A stretch of DNA of 64,000 nt from Phialocephala subalpina (GCA_900073065.1 FJOG01000005.1:1045420-1109419), one strand, 5' to 3'. Numbered from the stretch's first letter, positions 11,178-23,239 are shown. Notes: generated from the sequence alone by a model not told the origin. Numbers and translations are program-made.

Positions 11178-11266
11178 TACCTCTGATAAGGATCTCGACA
11201 CCACGTACAACAATTAAACTTGACCTATATTTATCCTTATTCTTGCTTTATCCCAAAGTCCTTTAA

Positions 11267-12216
11267 ATGTTTTTCATCAAATTCCTCCTCGTTTATTATG
11301 TTCTTCCCTTTGCGTTAGCAGGCACACTTGTATCCCGAGATACGCCATACTCCCCTGAGTCGATGGTGGATGACGAGGTTTCGCTCTTTATTCTATATAA
11401 ACAAGAACAAGGCTAACCATCGCGGCCAGTAACAACATGCCCAAAAAAAGAATACCCTCGACTCATCTGGTAATTGCCAGGGTATCCCGGGTCAACCCGG
11501 AGACCAAGGATGCACCTCCTACTGCGAGTTGTCTCTCTCTAAAAGATACGGCCAAGAAGTTCCTTTCAACCAAGGCTACTGTGCATCATCAACTTCCTGC
11601 TCTGTGGCAAACGCTAGCAGCGTTTCTACAACGCAGACTTGGGGTATCTCAGGGGCGGCTGATTTGGGGACTGGAGATGATATTACCAAACTTTTGACTA
11701 GTAGTTTCAACTTGGGGGCTAGTTGGTCAGAGAGCAAAACTCTCACATATACAACCACCACTCAACATTCTAAGACTACAGAGGCAAACCAATGTGGTTA
11801 CTGGACTTTTATTCCATATGTCATGACGTATGCACTCCTTGGGCTTTGTCCCTCCATATTTCATACACAATTGCAACTGCTGACAACCGAAACACAGATC
11901 TTGCGGGACAGTCACCTCCGTCCCAACCGGAAGCCAAGCAGGACAACATGGATCCAGCATACCTTATTGTTTGACGAAAGGCAAAAAGACTAATCAAACC
12001 AATTGGTGTAACAAATCGATGTATTCACCTTCTAAGGGAACTACTGACGGAGAAGTCGTATTTGTTTACGTTGACTGTGCCAAGGGGGCCTTCTGCAAAA
12101 CACGGATATTCCCCAGGATCCAAATAGTACAGATGGCCCAGCAGCGCAGCCTCCAGCCATCTTTTACCCGGGCGTTTTCACAGGCAGCAACGCTGGGCAC
12201 TGATTTTGATGATTGA
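11267..12216 (+). pseudogene. Secreted cysteine-rich protein gene with an apparent C-terminal frameshift
   Basis: Likely exons are 11267-11377, 11451-11827 and 11898-12216. Exon 1 encodes a signal peptide (MFFIKFLLVYYVLPFALAG). Exon 2 carries cysteines in SGNCQG, QGCTSYCE, GYCAS and TSCS and a Thr-rich segment (TYTTTTQHSKTT). Exon 3 continues with TSCGT, PYCLTK, WCNKS and VDCAKG. After KTRIFP the frame turns basic and unlike the rest. The adjacent frame gives a more protein-like ending (QDPNSTDGPA, later FYPGVFTGSNAGH) to a stop at 12201-12203. One missing C in the CCCC run near 12110-12114 would explain this. The intron 1 acceptor is also uncertain, because the nearer CAG at 11427-11429 leads straight into TAA. 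This is either a recent pseudogene or a sequencing error. Confidence 0.55.
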
Positions 12217-13018
12217 TCTTTTTCTTTTTGGAAATTTTCTTTGCGTGTGATGGATTACTCGCGCTGCTATGTTTGGAATTTCGTTTGCAATTCATTTTCT
12301 TGACGCTTGCAGAAATTAAGAAATTGAAGGGATTTTCAGAAGGAGGAGATCAAAGTCGTGACGAATGTGCTTCTGAGATTGAATACTTATTTCCTTATTG
12401 TAGAGATGGAAAATGAAGCTGTCACCTGAAAATGCTTTCGAGATCCCTCTGATCCGCTCTAATTGACTGCTGTTATATGCTTTTGGATTCTTTTGTGGGG
12501 CTTTTGTAAAGCAAAGCCGACCTTCGTGGCTACTGTTTCCACAGTAGCATGCATTCAGGGTTTATTACTCTACCTTGGTCAATATCTTTCGTTAGACACT
12601 TAAGATTATGTCTTTTTCTTGTTTAAGTCTCATCTTATTAATTGTTTGAAATTTTGTACTTGCTCGATTTATAGGTTAAGAATAAAACCTTAGGACACTT
12701 ATATCATATGTAAAGAAGAAAAAGAATGTTCTAGTTTACCTTTACGGACTTTAGGAGCCTAAGGATTCGAACTTTTGCTTACACCCTCGTGCTCCCAGAA
12801 TCTATATCGAGAGAAGAATCTGCCTTGAGCTTAAAACGAATCATTTTTAGAGGGATCTTATTTGGGTCTTAAAGAGCCGATTTCGTCCCCCTTAATATAG
12901 TCGTGTAAAGTTGATAACTTTCGCACGGTATAATCGAATAGTATGTAAATTATAATTAGTCACCGAAAAAGAGAGTAAAAACGTGACTAAACAACTTAAG
13001 CAGAGGGTAAAGCGAGGG
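12217..13018. other. AT-rich gene-poor region
   Basis: No gene is recognised. Base composition is skewed to A/T and short inverted words are frequent, as expected for RIP-degraded repeat DNA. A tRNA-like B-box word on the minus strand near 12765 is not part of a full cloverleaf. Confidence 0.4.
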
Positions 13019-13680
13019 TCAGTAGCGCCTGAGCAGAGCGGCGACGCTGACTAACCGCATTCGAAGCGAATTCGAAAAAGTATCGTCTGAGATTACCAAG
13101 ATAATCATGGGAACAACCAACGAACACCCAGCCGCAAATGCTACGAGAAATTTCGCAAGCCCATCAGAAATTCGGGAGTAGTGAACTGGGTACATGCCGG
13201 ACGTGTAGTCGGTCACTCTTTCCCCCGGTTCTCTATCAGGCCAGCTGAGGCGAGGACGCAGTTTTTTCCTTAGAAACTCTCTTAAAGGCCCGATATTCGT
13301 ATCCTTATTTCGCTCAATGCGAAGAAAAGTTGTGTCGTATGGTTAGATCTCGTGATTTATCGGGAATTCTCGAGAAAGGATATCCTTGAATGAGTGGTCC
13401 AACCGCATTTGATGGGGCTTTGCGGATTGGCTCGCTTTAAGGAGCTCATGTACTCGAAGTCTTGTATAGCAACAACTCCCACACGTTAGTGAAATGCTAC
13501 AAGGAGGGAAGATTGCAACCAACCGTAATCATGCATTATTTTCCGTAAATCCCGAATTTTCTCTTCCGAAACTGTCTCGTGCTGACTGATACCGGTCTTG
13601 ATATGCACTAATTCATTCTCAAGATGAACGAGATTCACTCTTCGAAGATCGCTAAAACTTCCCACTGCGAGGTCATCTTT
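13019..13680 (-). pseudogene. DUF6594-domain protein remnant
   Basis: On the minus strand, 13680-13530 encodes a DUF6594-like start (FSDLRRVNLVHLENELVHIK, then EEKIRDLRKIM). A middle part near 13450 reads FEYMSSLKRANPQS. The part from about 13330 to 13019 reads FLRIERNKDTNIGPLREFLR, then ITDYTSG-like residues, and the membrane helix FLVAFAAGCSLVVPMIILVI. The pieces lie in different frames with in-frame stops between them. A single plausible intron (CACTAAC branch site) explains only one of the breaks. The protein ends shortly after the first C-terminal helix, whereas the family normally has three, so the gene is truncated and decayed. Confidence 0.5.
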
Positions 13681-13769
13681 ACATTTATTGATACCACAGT
13701 CGAATATCTTTCCCCTGTATCTGTCGTCCTGGAAGAGGCGACAAGTAGTGGTTGTATGATTTGTGGCAT

Positions 13770-14464
13770 CACTACGTAAAGCAAGCTCTCGCAGGGGAGC
13801 CTCGAGAGGCTAGGAATGGATCGAATCGAGCTTTACTGCCAGCATCGTGCGGACCTGGAGACACCCATAGAGAAGGCAGTACAAGCTATGATGGAGTTGA
13901 AGGCGCAGGGGAAGTCAAGTATCCAGGGCTTTCAGAGTGCTCCGCGCGGACACCCTGGAGAGCGCACGCAGCCCACCCCATCGCCGCAGCACAAATGAGG
14001 TTCTCTCCCTTTGCCCTCGAGATCAAATCTGAACAAACCAAGTTTCTGGCTATGGCTCGGGAGCTGGGAGTCAAAATAGTGGCATATGCGCCACTTGGAC
14101 GCAGCTTCCTCACGGGCAGTATCACAAGTAGAGACGGCTTTGACGAGGGTGACAACCGACTGAATCATCCGCGCTTCGCAGAACAGAACTTAAAAGACCA
14201 ATCTTAGACTTGAGGAAATTCTGGCCGGAATTGCTCGAGAAAAGAACACGACGTCAAGCCGGCGAGCTATTGCGTGGGTGCTTGCTCAAGGCGATGGTCA
14301 GTCATCCCCCTTCGACTCTGCTGATCAAAGTTAAATGTGATAGACTTCATCCCGATTGCAGACACGAAGCATGTAAATCATCTAAAGGAGAACGCTGGTG
14401 CGATTAATGTCCAGCTGATGAAGGAAGATGAGCAACGTATTAGGACGGCTATTGAGAGTGTATG
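13770..14464 (+). pseudogene. Aldo/keto reductase pseudogene (yeast YakC/AKR13-like)
   Basis: Collinear pieces of an aldo/keto reductase lie in all three frames: YVKQALA at about 13776, SLERLGMDRIELYCQHRADL at 13800-13860, GLSECSA at 13925, SPFALEIKSEQT and VAYAPLGRSFLTG up to 14120, then RLEEILAGIAREKNTTSS from 14206, AWVLAQGD, and after an intron FIPIADTKHVNHLKENAG to the stop at about 14464. At least three single-base frame changes are needed, near 13800, 13912 and 14195. The N-terminal third with the catalytic Tyr region is absent and is replaced by DUF6594 remnant DNA. It cannot make an active enzyme. Confidence 0.8.
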
Positions 14465-14636
14465 AGGAACTAAAGGCGACCGATATCTCGAAACTCTGTT
14501 AGACAAGTGCTTTAGTAATACTCCGAAGCTCGAGAATACTCGAGAAGCGAGCAGGACGCAGGTTGAATGCACTAAGTAGGCTCCTGAGTATTATGTGGCG
14601 GAGGAGAGTGTGCGATGTGTGAAGAAAATTAGCTCC

Positions 14637-16876
14637 TCATTTCGATTGTTGAGAACCCTCAATCTTCGAACCCAAAGCTGCTGACTCCTCAAGCTCAACC
14701 TCCCCATGCGGTTCATCATCCATCCAAGCCTCCGTCTCCTCCTCCTCCTGCTCCTCAGGAATGATCAAATTACAAATAATAGCAACAAATGCCGTGACAG
14801 CGAAGCCAGTCTCCAGCACAAGGACTATTGCATCTAGAAATCCGGCTTTCGCCTGGTTATCTCCCGTGTATGTGAAGACGTAAGAGAACCACGTTGGTAC
14901 AAGGGTGGCACCGAACCCCAGAGACATTGAAGCGGTTAGGACAAAGCGAGTACGTCGTGTGAATGGTATAGTTGAGATGATTCTGATGCCGGAAACAGCG
15001 ACCGAGGCGAAGAGAAACGTGGTCATCCCACCAAGAACAGAAGCTGGGATGGCGACAAGCGCTGCGGCAAACTTGGAGAATATGCCCATGACGATCAGAA
15101 AGAAGCAAGCTGCAAAACCAGCTCTTCTGTTTGCACAGCGTGTCAGAGCGATAACACCGTTGTTCTGCGCGAATGTTGACATCTGTTCCTTAAGTCAGTC
15201 TGTGTTATTGCTGGAATTTCGAAGTTTTGAGAAGAACGCCCGAAGCTGACCCCATCTCCGGCGCGCCCTAACAAAGCACGATCCATTTCAAAGGCAAGTA
15301 TGGACTAACCGGCGTAATGGTGCATAGACAGGCGAGCATCCCATTGATCCCATCTGCAAGCACTCCTCCCTGGATCCTCGAATCGAAAAGTTGGCCCTCG
15401 ACTTGGAGACGCGATACGTCACACGTCGCTGTGATATCTCCAATCGATTCCATCATTAAAATCAAATACAGTGCCAGCATCGGCAAAATAAGTGGACCGT
15501 AAATGCTCAGCGGGAATGTGTGAACCCAAATAAAAGACACAGCCTATTCATCAAAATCGGGGTCAGTTGACAAATTTTTGTATGTTTGGGTGGAAAATAT
15601 GCATGTCTCGAGAGTACGATTGCTCTGACGCATCGACTCTAGGGACGACATGAAAAAAGGAATAGTTCTCCGAAAATTGACACTTACAGGCGCAGCATCT
15701 ATGGAGGACCGATCGAAGTATCCACAAGCAGCAGCGATAATGCAGCCTGTTAGAAGACCAACCACAACTGAAGTACTCTTCATAATGTGGGATCCGAATC
15801 GCTCGCAAAGGATGATGGTTACGAAAACGCTAAAGCCAAGGCCTATGAACTCCCCGGAGCCCCAGGCGAGTGCGTGACGGGCGGAGTTCGAAGGACAGAG
15901 CATGTAATCTCCACTTGTTGGTCTGCCCATACTAATGATCTATCAGTCACAAAGTCAACGCAATAACTTGATAGAGCATACCAAGATCCTGAGCCGCCTG
16001 CCCAACCTTCCAGGCCTGTTTGGATTAAAGCTACCCCAATGAGAGTGACAGTCGGTCCGGTAACGATGGGAGGGAAAAGCTTCTTAAGAAGCGATGGCTT
16101 CATAAATGATAACCCAATTTCAAGTAGAGCGCAGAGAGCAGCCGTTCCGAGAATAGCACCGTATCCTTCCGGACATGCCAATTTATTTCCATCTGCGTCG
16201 GTGGGACATTTTCCATTCGCGTACATTTGTGACAGGCCAGCCGATGCGGTTGGAATGATGGAGAAAGAAGTTCCAACAACGGAAATCAACCCAGTACCAA
16301 AGTAATAAGGCGATCTAAGAAGGTGAAAGCGCGTAATTTGGAGAGCGGAGAGCAATCCAGATACAATAAGAGACGTTGAGACCAAGTATTGAGACGCTGT
16401 GGTGCTGAGGTTTGCATCGGCTGCAACAATGATCGGAGGAGTGATGCTAATGACAAGTTAGAGACGCGAATTAAGGCTCTACTCAGGCTCAGCTCACATT
16501 CCGGCCAACATAGCAAGAGCATGTTGAAGTCCAAGCAGAAACGTTAGAAGGACTGGCATCTGTTGGTTGAGACCAAAAAATGGCGCTGCTCTTCTAGACT
16601 TCTTCATAAACGGGAGATTCGGTCTGAAGAGAAACGCATAGTCATAAGATCCTGATCGGCATTAGTAAGAGAGTCTATGTGATGCTATATCAATCATACC
16701 GAGGAGGCCATCTTTGGTAGTGAAGGCCTTTGTCACCCTGTTGAGCTTTTGGGACAGGTTTTGCTTGGGGACAGAAGCAGGAACGATTTGATCAGGACCG
16801 TGCAAAACAGTGAGTATTAATTCAAAAGAATTGACGCAGAAAACTTTACATCTTGGGGTCCTATGTCGACAGCCAT
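14637..16876 (-). CDS. Purine (xanthine/uric acid) permease, NAT/NCS2 family
   Basis: Proton-coupled plasma-membrane importer for xanthine or uric acid, closest in feel to Aspergillus UapA/UapC. Seven exons on the minus strand: 16876-16850, 16763-16700, 16651-16498, 16446-15982, 15931-15688, 15543-15310 and 15182-14637. All phases agree and give 577 aa, close to UapA (574). The NAT signature QNNGVIALTR is present in full. It is preceded by the TM8 region (MMESIGDITATCDVSRL), which carries the conserved acidic residue, and there are about 12-14 hydrophobic segments overall. The acidic C-terminal tail (PEEQEEEETEAW) resembles the UapA tail. The 9-codon first exon is the least certain part. It is probably under nitrogen and purine-inducer control, as in Aspergillus, but no site was verified. 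Confidence 0.93.
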
Positions 16877-18291
16877 TCCAGTGGTCGCTTCAGTGTCGAG
16901 AAGCTCCGCAAGAGGAAATAGTCAACAACTGACACTTCATCCATATTTTGGGACAGCGGTCATTTAATGGGCATAAACTATGGGGGCATCGACTGATTCG
17001 TAACTCGTTGCATATATTAGCTCAGGGATCTGCTCCTAGGTATGGTAGATTGGACTGGGTCTGGTTATCTGTGGATCTCTGGTGAAAGTGCATCTTCAAT
17101 ACCTTGGGCCACGGCGGCCGCGGGGAAAGAAGAACGTCAACCAGACTGACGAAGTCCCAACGTCGAGTGGACATTACAAGTGTGTGGATATTTCAAAATC
17201 AGAATGTGCAATGCTTTCGAGCCACTACTTGAACAGTGAAAAATGCTGCGAGTGTGTGCGCTTAGGTTTCTGCAACGACTTTGTCCGCGAGATGCGGCCG
17301 GATGAGCGATCCGGGATACCCTTGTGGAAAATAACCCACGACAGAACGGTTGTGCATCTTTAGTGGGGATTTTACGGGTATCAGAACTCGGCGCTCAACA
17401 CTACCGGGACAAGAAACCCCTGATTTTGACTTGCAACATTACTTAATGCTCCCCGGTGTTTCCTGTGCTCCAATCAAGGTCTGAAATTCGTCTTCTTATC
17501 GTCACCCAATGCCCGTGACAGCGGCCTTCGACGTCGTGCGAAACGCCAGGACATTCAAAGAGGCTCTTAACGGCGCATACCGACGACGGAAGTGAGCGCC
17601 CAGCTGCTCTCATGTTGCACAAACTTTCACCTGCAGGTACATGAGACTCGACGGCGGCACGCGATACATGGACCTCAACACTTCTAATGGAAGTTCCATC
17701 TTATCAATAAACCTTCTATCTTTCTCATCTGAAAGAAGAGCTAATCATACGCGCGCATTGAGCAGGGGGCAGAAAGAAGCTGGAGATTCTGATGCCCTGG
17801 ATATTTTGCTGATCTCGTGTGCTCCAAGAACGTTCAATAAAGAAAAGCCAGAAGGCTGGTAGCCGATGTCAAGGCCGACATCAAATTGTATGTATCATTC
17901 CACTTGGGGCACTCACACTGAACAAGCCAGCAACGGAATCTTAGGACAGAACATTTGCAAGTGATAGGAAACCTGGTATGCCTAGTGAGTTGGAGGTCTT
18001 GGTACTGCCGCCTAGAGGCTCATCTAACGAGCTCAACTGGAGCTACGACCGGTCTGCAGGAGAGTCAAGTTGAGTGGTAGAACATGTTGCTGTTATGAGC
18101 TGAACTGAATACGGGAATTTACCTTGATGGTTTGGTGGGTAAGATAGAAAGATAAAATAAGGCCTGGAGAACCTCGGTGCGCTGCCAGGTTGGTGTGTTG
18201 AGGCAATAAGGGGTAAAGTTTAGCGAGTGCGGGGTAATCCTCACTCAAAGTCCCCCAAATCCATCACTAACATCCATCTCCCACTAGTCCC
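16877..18291. other. Intergenic region, 1.4 kb
   Basis: Promoter side of the permease gene and 3' side of the DUF2264 gene. Open frames at 17082-17363 and 17641-17862 have no convincing domain. An exact GCGGGGTAAT lies at 18229-18238, the same 10-mer that is doubled upstream of the GH88 gene. Confidence 0.4.
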
Positions 18292-20459
18292 CTAAGTCTC
18301 CAACACAATAGTGTACCCATCCATCCCATCCTCACAACCTCTTAAACAAATCTGTGGAACATCATACCACCTCTTACAAATCTCCAACGTCGGCAACTTA
18401 TTCCCCCCTATCGCAAAAATAGCAGTTACAATCGTCTTCTCTCCTTTCCCTTTCCCATCCCCATCCACACCTTCCTTATTCAAACCCAAAATCTCCTGCT
18501 GAATGGTAGGAATTAAAGTCCTCTGACACATCAAATTCGTATTCGAATCAGGCTTCAACACTACCCCCTTTCCCCTTCCTCCCTCCTCATTCCCCCCATC
18601 ACTCACACGCAAAGGAATCGATCGCACCCCACTAGCGCCAGCTTTCGAAACTATCAACGAAGAAGCATCATTCAAAACAGAATCATCATCTTCAATGATA
18701 CCCTCACCGTATTCATCGCCGTCGGAACTCCATTCCATTGTTTTTAAAGCGGAGCCGTCGAGTGCGCGACCTAGAATTGCGAATCCGCCTTCGATGGCGC
18801 AGAGTTTTGTTTGAGAGGGGAAAGTGATGCGATGGATGCGGATGTGGTAGTCTGGCCAGCGGGTTGTTGAGGGGATTAATGTTGTTTGGACGGAGATTGG
18901 GGAGGATTTTGAGGGGGACCAAGTGTTGATTAATGTCGGGATTTTCTCTCCATTGAGAACAGCACTTCCAAAAGTAGTTTCCTCACTCTTCCATCTCACT
19001 TTCCAGCTTTCACCATCATCGTCGGAGATGGCGAGGGTGCTGTCAGGAGCAAGCTGTTGGATCAAAGGTCCTGTTGGAACACTGCAGCCAAAGGAGGACG
19101 AGTATGCCAATTTGCTGTATTTTGATTGTGTAGCTTTTAATGGCCAGCCACAATACTGTCCCGAAGATAACAGGAAATGATGATTTCCCGAATTAACCAC
19201 AATCTGCTTTGGATACTGCATAGCCGTGACTTGGAGATTATCTTCCGTCGGATCCTTGTCGGTGAATGACGAGGGGAGCGACTCTTCGGTAGTAGACCAG
19301 AAAGGATGGTCTTCCGGCAGGGCGAGCATGCAGAAAGTTTTCATACACCAATACGGTGATTGGGGCGAGTTGTAGTCTTCGCTCATATACATATTTGGGT
19401 AGTGGAATCCGATGTTCAACGTCCCGTCTGGATAGAAGATGTCGGGTTTGGAAGCCCAGTAGCGGAGATGGCGGAGGAGGAGACCTTTAATGACGCCTGG
19501 GGTTAAAGGGGATGGTAGGTCTACTTCGGCCATTGTTACAGCTGCCCAGAAACCGCCCATTGCGAAACGGTAGGTGAGGCTGCGTCCGAATGGGATTGAT
19601 GCACCTGTTGATGTCAGCGAAGATACTGTTATGATTGGGGAGACGTGCCTTCAGCATCAAAGTATCTCCAGAAATCCAAAGCAAAGGCCCTCGCACGCTC
19701 CCTATATACCCCGCACCTCTCAGGATCAATATCCCCCGCAAAATGCACGTACATCAACTGACTAAACTGAATCGCATAACTCCCAGAATAGTAATCCATC
19801 TGTCGTCCTCCCTCATTCCAAGGACCGTCGCTCGCCCACCCATCGCCTACATGGAACGTATCCAAGACTGCTAAATCTGAATCCATGCTGCCTTTTAGTT
19901 CGGAATAGGAAACTCCGAGGCTCTTGACCAAGGCCAAGTTGGCCATGACGCGGAACCAGAGCCAGTTGTTTTTGGGGAATGTCTTGCCATTTACTTGGCG
20001 GAGGTAGCGTGTGATGTTTTGGCGTCGCTTGACGTCTTCTTCTTTCTTTGAGTCTGGAGGACCGAGAAATGCATCGGGAGCGGCGAGTAAGGCGAACCCA
20101 AGAATCTCGATTTCCACCATGCGCTGGTCGGTGTCGAGGACATCGCCCCAGTATTCTTGATTGTCAGGAGAAGGATCAGTGCCCACTGCGAAGCCATTGA
20201 TCCATCCTTGGAGTCGGGAGTTGATGGGAGCATGAGGATTGGCGGCTAGCAAAGCACCGATTGCCCATAATGGGCGCGCGAAACCCTCTAGTTGAGCAGC
20301 TGTCTCGTCAAAATGTGCGGCTGTCGCGACGGGGATCCGAACGCGTGCGCCATTTGGCGTTTGATATTGAATCAAGGGAGTGAGGAGAGCGTAGACTGCA
20401 GTCAGGAGATCCGACCGAGTCCGAAGGGGATTATCCGAGAAGCCAGGAAGTGGTGGCAT
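18292..20459 (-). CDS. DUF2264 domain protein (putative glycan-active alpha/alpha barrel)
   Basis: Two exons on the minus strand, 20459-19649 and 19604-18292, give 707 aa. The intron uses a GC donor (AAG|GCACGT) and an AG acceptor. It restores the reading frame exactly, while the nearby GT does not. The N-terminal about 330 aa is the helical DUF2264 core, with segments such as [33 protein letters not shown] and [20 protein letters not shown], and [18 protein letters not shown] after the junction. The C-terminal half is beta-rich. Family knowledge: DUF2264 proteins occur in bacterial and fungal carbohydrate-utilisation loci. From memory, some members are linked to beta-glucuronidase activity (GH154), but I could not check this. 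There is no signal peptide, so it is probably intracellular. Its neighbours, an MFS importer and a GH88 glucuronyl hydrolase, support a role on a uronate-containing saccharide. Confidence 0.85.
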
Positions 20460-20794
20460 GCTGACCTAAGCGATGGTTAGTGGGTGGAAGCCGCGACAGG
20501 ATGCTAGAAGAGTCCTTTACGAGGATGACGAAGCTTGTTTTTGAGCACGAACTCGTCGTAGCAGTGGCGTGAGCTGGGTTTAGCCAGTTTCCCCGCGCTT
20601 ATGGGGATGGCCGGGGAACGGAGGAACGCCCGGGGCATCTTGGCCCGAGAGACCTTGGCTTCAACGAAGTGTGAACTTTCACCAAAATAAACAAATGGAA
20701 ACCTTGACGAGGATAAAACATTGGATTGATATGGCGATGAAAACATTCCCAGAAAGACTCCGCTATAACCGGCTAAGAAAACTCAACCCTGATT
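20460..20794. other. Upstream region of the DUF2264 gene
   Basis: A 335-bp gap between two genes on the same strand. It contains CCGGGG-type G/C-rich words near 20600-20640 that could serve as CreA-type sites. No coding feature is seen. Confidence 0.35.
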
Positions 20795-22607
20795 TCAAGC
20801 TCTCTGCTCCACTTGGGTAACCTCCTCGCCCAGCTTCTCTTCGTCGACTGTGATTCTTGCAGCCTCAGCTCGCTTGGTGTCCCTCCTGTGGAGATAGATC
20901 CCGATCATAAATGTGAGCCAGGTCCCAGTCACGAAGAAGACTTCGACAATGTATCCTCGTTTCCATCTCGGAGCTGGAACAAAGGTCAACGGCGATCTGT
21001 CGATTTATGCGAGGCTTGGGCTTACCTTGAAGGACGGGAAATACAGCGATAGGGTAGAACGAGTTGATACCCCAGCCAAACGTCAACTGAGATTTTCATC
21101 AGCAGATGTTCCGCAATTAGATATCGATTTTCTTACCATTGCACCAGTCGTGAATGCTCGCGCTTCCGCATCATCTTTCATGGCGATATTGAACCACGGT
21201 ATTATTATTGGAGTGACAACTGCCGTAAAGCCAAGAAGGTAGTAGACGGTAACTTAGTAGCCGTCAGTAATTGTCTATTGAAAAATTCAGGGCTCGCTTA
21301 CAGTGAAGACCCATAGGCACATTCCACACCAATAACACAATGATCGCAAAGAGTAACACCGCCTCGACGAAGGTCATCACGATCCAGACTGGGTACAGCA
21401 TACAGAGAGAGGTACAGATGATTGTGACAATGACAGAGACTCCTTGGACGCCAGTGGGTATGGTGTTGATCTGGGGTATAGTCCAATGATGATGACCTTT
21501 TGCAGTCTCGTCTTTAAGCCAGAGAGCCATTTGACCATTTGGATAGGATGATGAGAGGAAACTGGAAGCCAGTAAGTATGATCGACAAATAAATAGGTGG
21601 AACCTTACAATGTGTAACAGAGAACAGCGATATAAAAATGCCATTTTCTAAAGACTCGTTTTAGGATGGCCCAGCTCAGCTTTTTGCTTTGCTCCACACC
21701 TTCATCCCTCATTCGTCTTCTTGCTAACAGGTGTTCCTCTTCCGTCATCCACCAAGGTTTCTTGCTCGCTGGAAGTCCAGGAAAGATCGCAAATCCTAAG
21801 AAGGCGATAGGCAGACTGATGCACCCGTCGATGATGAAGAGCCATCGCCATCCAGACATGCCATGAACTCCATTTAGATTCGTGTAGGCCGCTGCTTGCA
21901 TATAGCCACCAAACATGACACCGAGATTGTTTGATATGTACCATACTCCGGCACGCTTGAAAAGCTCATTCGGCCTGTACCAAGAGGAGAGGATGTACAA
22001 TGATCCAGAAGCAACGGGTGTTTCAAGGACGCCGAGCAGGAATCTAGTTCCGTATATCGTGGAAGCACTGTTGAGCTGGCTTTGAGCAAAAGTGAGGACT
22101 GACCAGCACACCTCCATCGCCGGCAGAAAGAATCGTGCTGCTCCTGGTCTCGACAGAATCAATAGCGCGGGCACTTGACATGCTAGGTAGCCGATATTGT
22201 AGAAGGTGCCGAACAGTGAGTATCTGAGTGTGTCAGTAAGAGTCTTTGGCCCTGCGGCTGGTACTCACTGATTCGAATTCAATTTCAACTCCTCTTTCAT
22301 TCCCGAGACATATGCGTTGTTGATGTTAGAGGCATCGAGCCATTTTAGAAAGACTGATCACATTTAGTTCAATTCATCGTTCCCCAGCACGCTACTTGCA
22401 GGCCAATGAAGTAAAGCTGAGAAGAAAGATGTCAAGATTTCGAAGCATTTTCTTCTCCAAGGCACTATAATGGCTAGGATACCAATCGAAAATATAAATC
22501 CAGGCAGTTTTGTAGGATCGGGTAGGTGCCTCATTGACTGTCGAGCCTGGGACAGGTCCTTCGAGATCCTCCACCACCGTGTGTGGCTGCTCGTAATTCG
22601 GAGCCAT
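20795..22607 (-). CDS. MFS transporter, Dal5/allantoate-permease (ACS) family
   Basis: Seven exons on the minus strand, 22607-22400, 22353-22269, 22223-21609, 21561-21302, 21252-21137, 21086-21026 and 20973-20795, give 507 aa with consistent phases. Intron 1 has a GC donor (T|GCAAGT). Using the adjacent GT instead shifts the frame and loses the conserved [18 protein letters not shown] segment of TM1. Other family landmarks are [67 protein letters not shown] and the C-terminal [14 protein letters not shown]. These anion:cation symporter-family carriers import organic anions such as allantoate, nicotinate, pantothenate or sugar acids. In this setting a uronate or unsaturated uronide is a reasonable inferred substrate. 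The gene is divergent from the Zn2Cys6 regulator. Confidence 0.92.
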
Positions 22608-23239
22608 GATACTGAGTCTTCTCCCTTGATGTTCGTACTATCCAGTAGGAGTATTAACAATCCCAAGGTCGCTGCTCGTTGATGAGTGAGAAGGTTGCCC
22701 TATCTTATATGATTCCAGAATCGGCTCATCGGGACCTTCGTTCCTAGGACTGCCTTCAGGGGTGCTCGAGATAAGTTGTTGCAAGCATCTTGACCACATG
22801 GGCGAAGGTTCTGGGGTAGCGGGGGGATGCAGGATTGGCTGGGTGAAAACTGAAGGAACCTGCATAGATTGGTACGGATAGACAGACGGGCATCGGTGGA
22901 AGTCCTGCCCGTGGGATTCCCCGCTTCCCAACATGGCTCTGGATCGTGTCCATGATCAGCTCCATGGCCTTTAGGGGACCAAATGCGATACCACAGCGAA
23001 TAAGGGGTTCGCACGATGTTCGTATCGGACATTGCTTGCTCAGATGAGGTATAGATGGAAGTTGTGAAGGTGAGAGAAAAAGGGGATGGCGGGGAAGTGG
23101 GTCTTGATCCTTGACACTGAGGCACCCAACTGAAGCATGTTTTCGCGACTGCTGTTCTCATCCACCATCACAGTCCTCAACACCAAAACCACCTGCGTGA
23201 TGTCTCCTGGCAATATACCAGGGCTTATGCGCTGTCTAC
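22608..23239. promoter_or_regulatory. Divergent intergenic region between transporter and regulator
   Basis: A 632-bp region from which both the MFS gene (minus) and the Zn2Cys6 gene (plus) are read. Such shared promoters often let a regulator control its neighbour. Scattered CGG triplets occur (for example TACGGATA near 22874), but no clear CGG-N-CCG pair was found by eye, so no binding site is claimed. Confidence 0.4.

Larger units (their letters stand above)
9663..11266. other. AT-rich, repeat-bearing gene-poor zone
   Basis: No intact gene is seen. The zone contains two copies of a 46-bp imperfect direct repeat, a two-unit 60-70 bp tandem repeat, and a 469-bp MITE whose interior is strongly AT-rich. 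The composition resembles RIP-affected fungal repeat islands. Confidence 0.55.

Noticed and set aside
12740..12800. tRNA-like B box (GTTCGAATCC) on the minus strand
   Set aside because: No A box at the right distance and no cloverleaf pairing in the flanks; possibly a SINE relic, but not supportable.
17509..17862. Possible SNF2-helicase-like fragment (KYMRLDGGTRYMDLN after a potential intron)
   Set aside because: Only one short word resembles the helicase LRLDG motif, the flanking sequence does not follow the family, and stops intervene.
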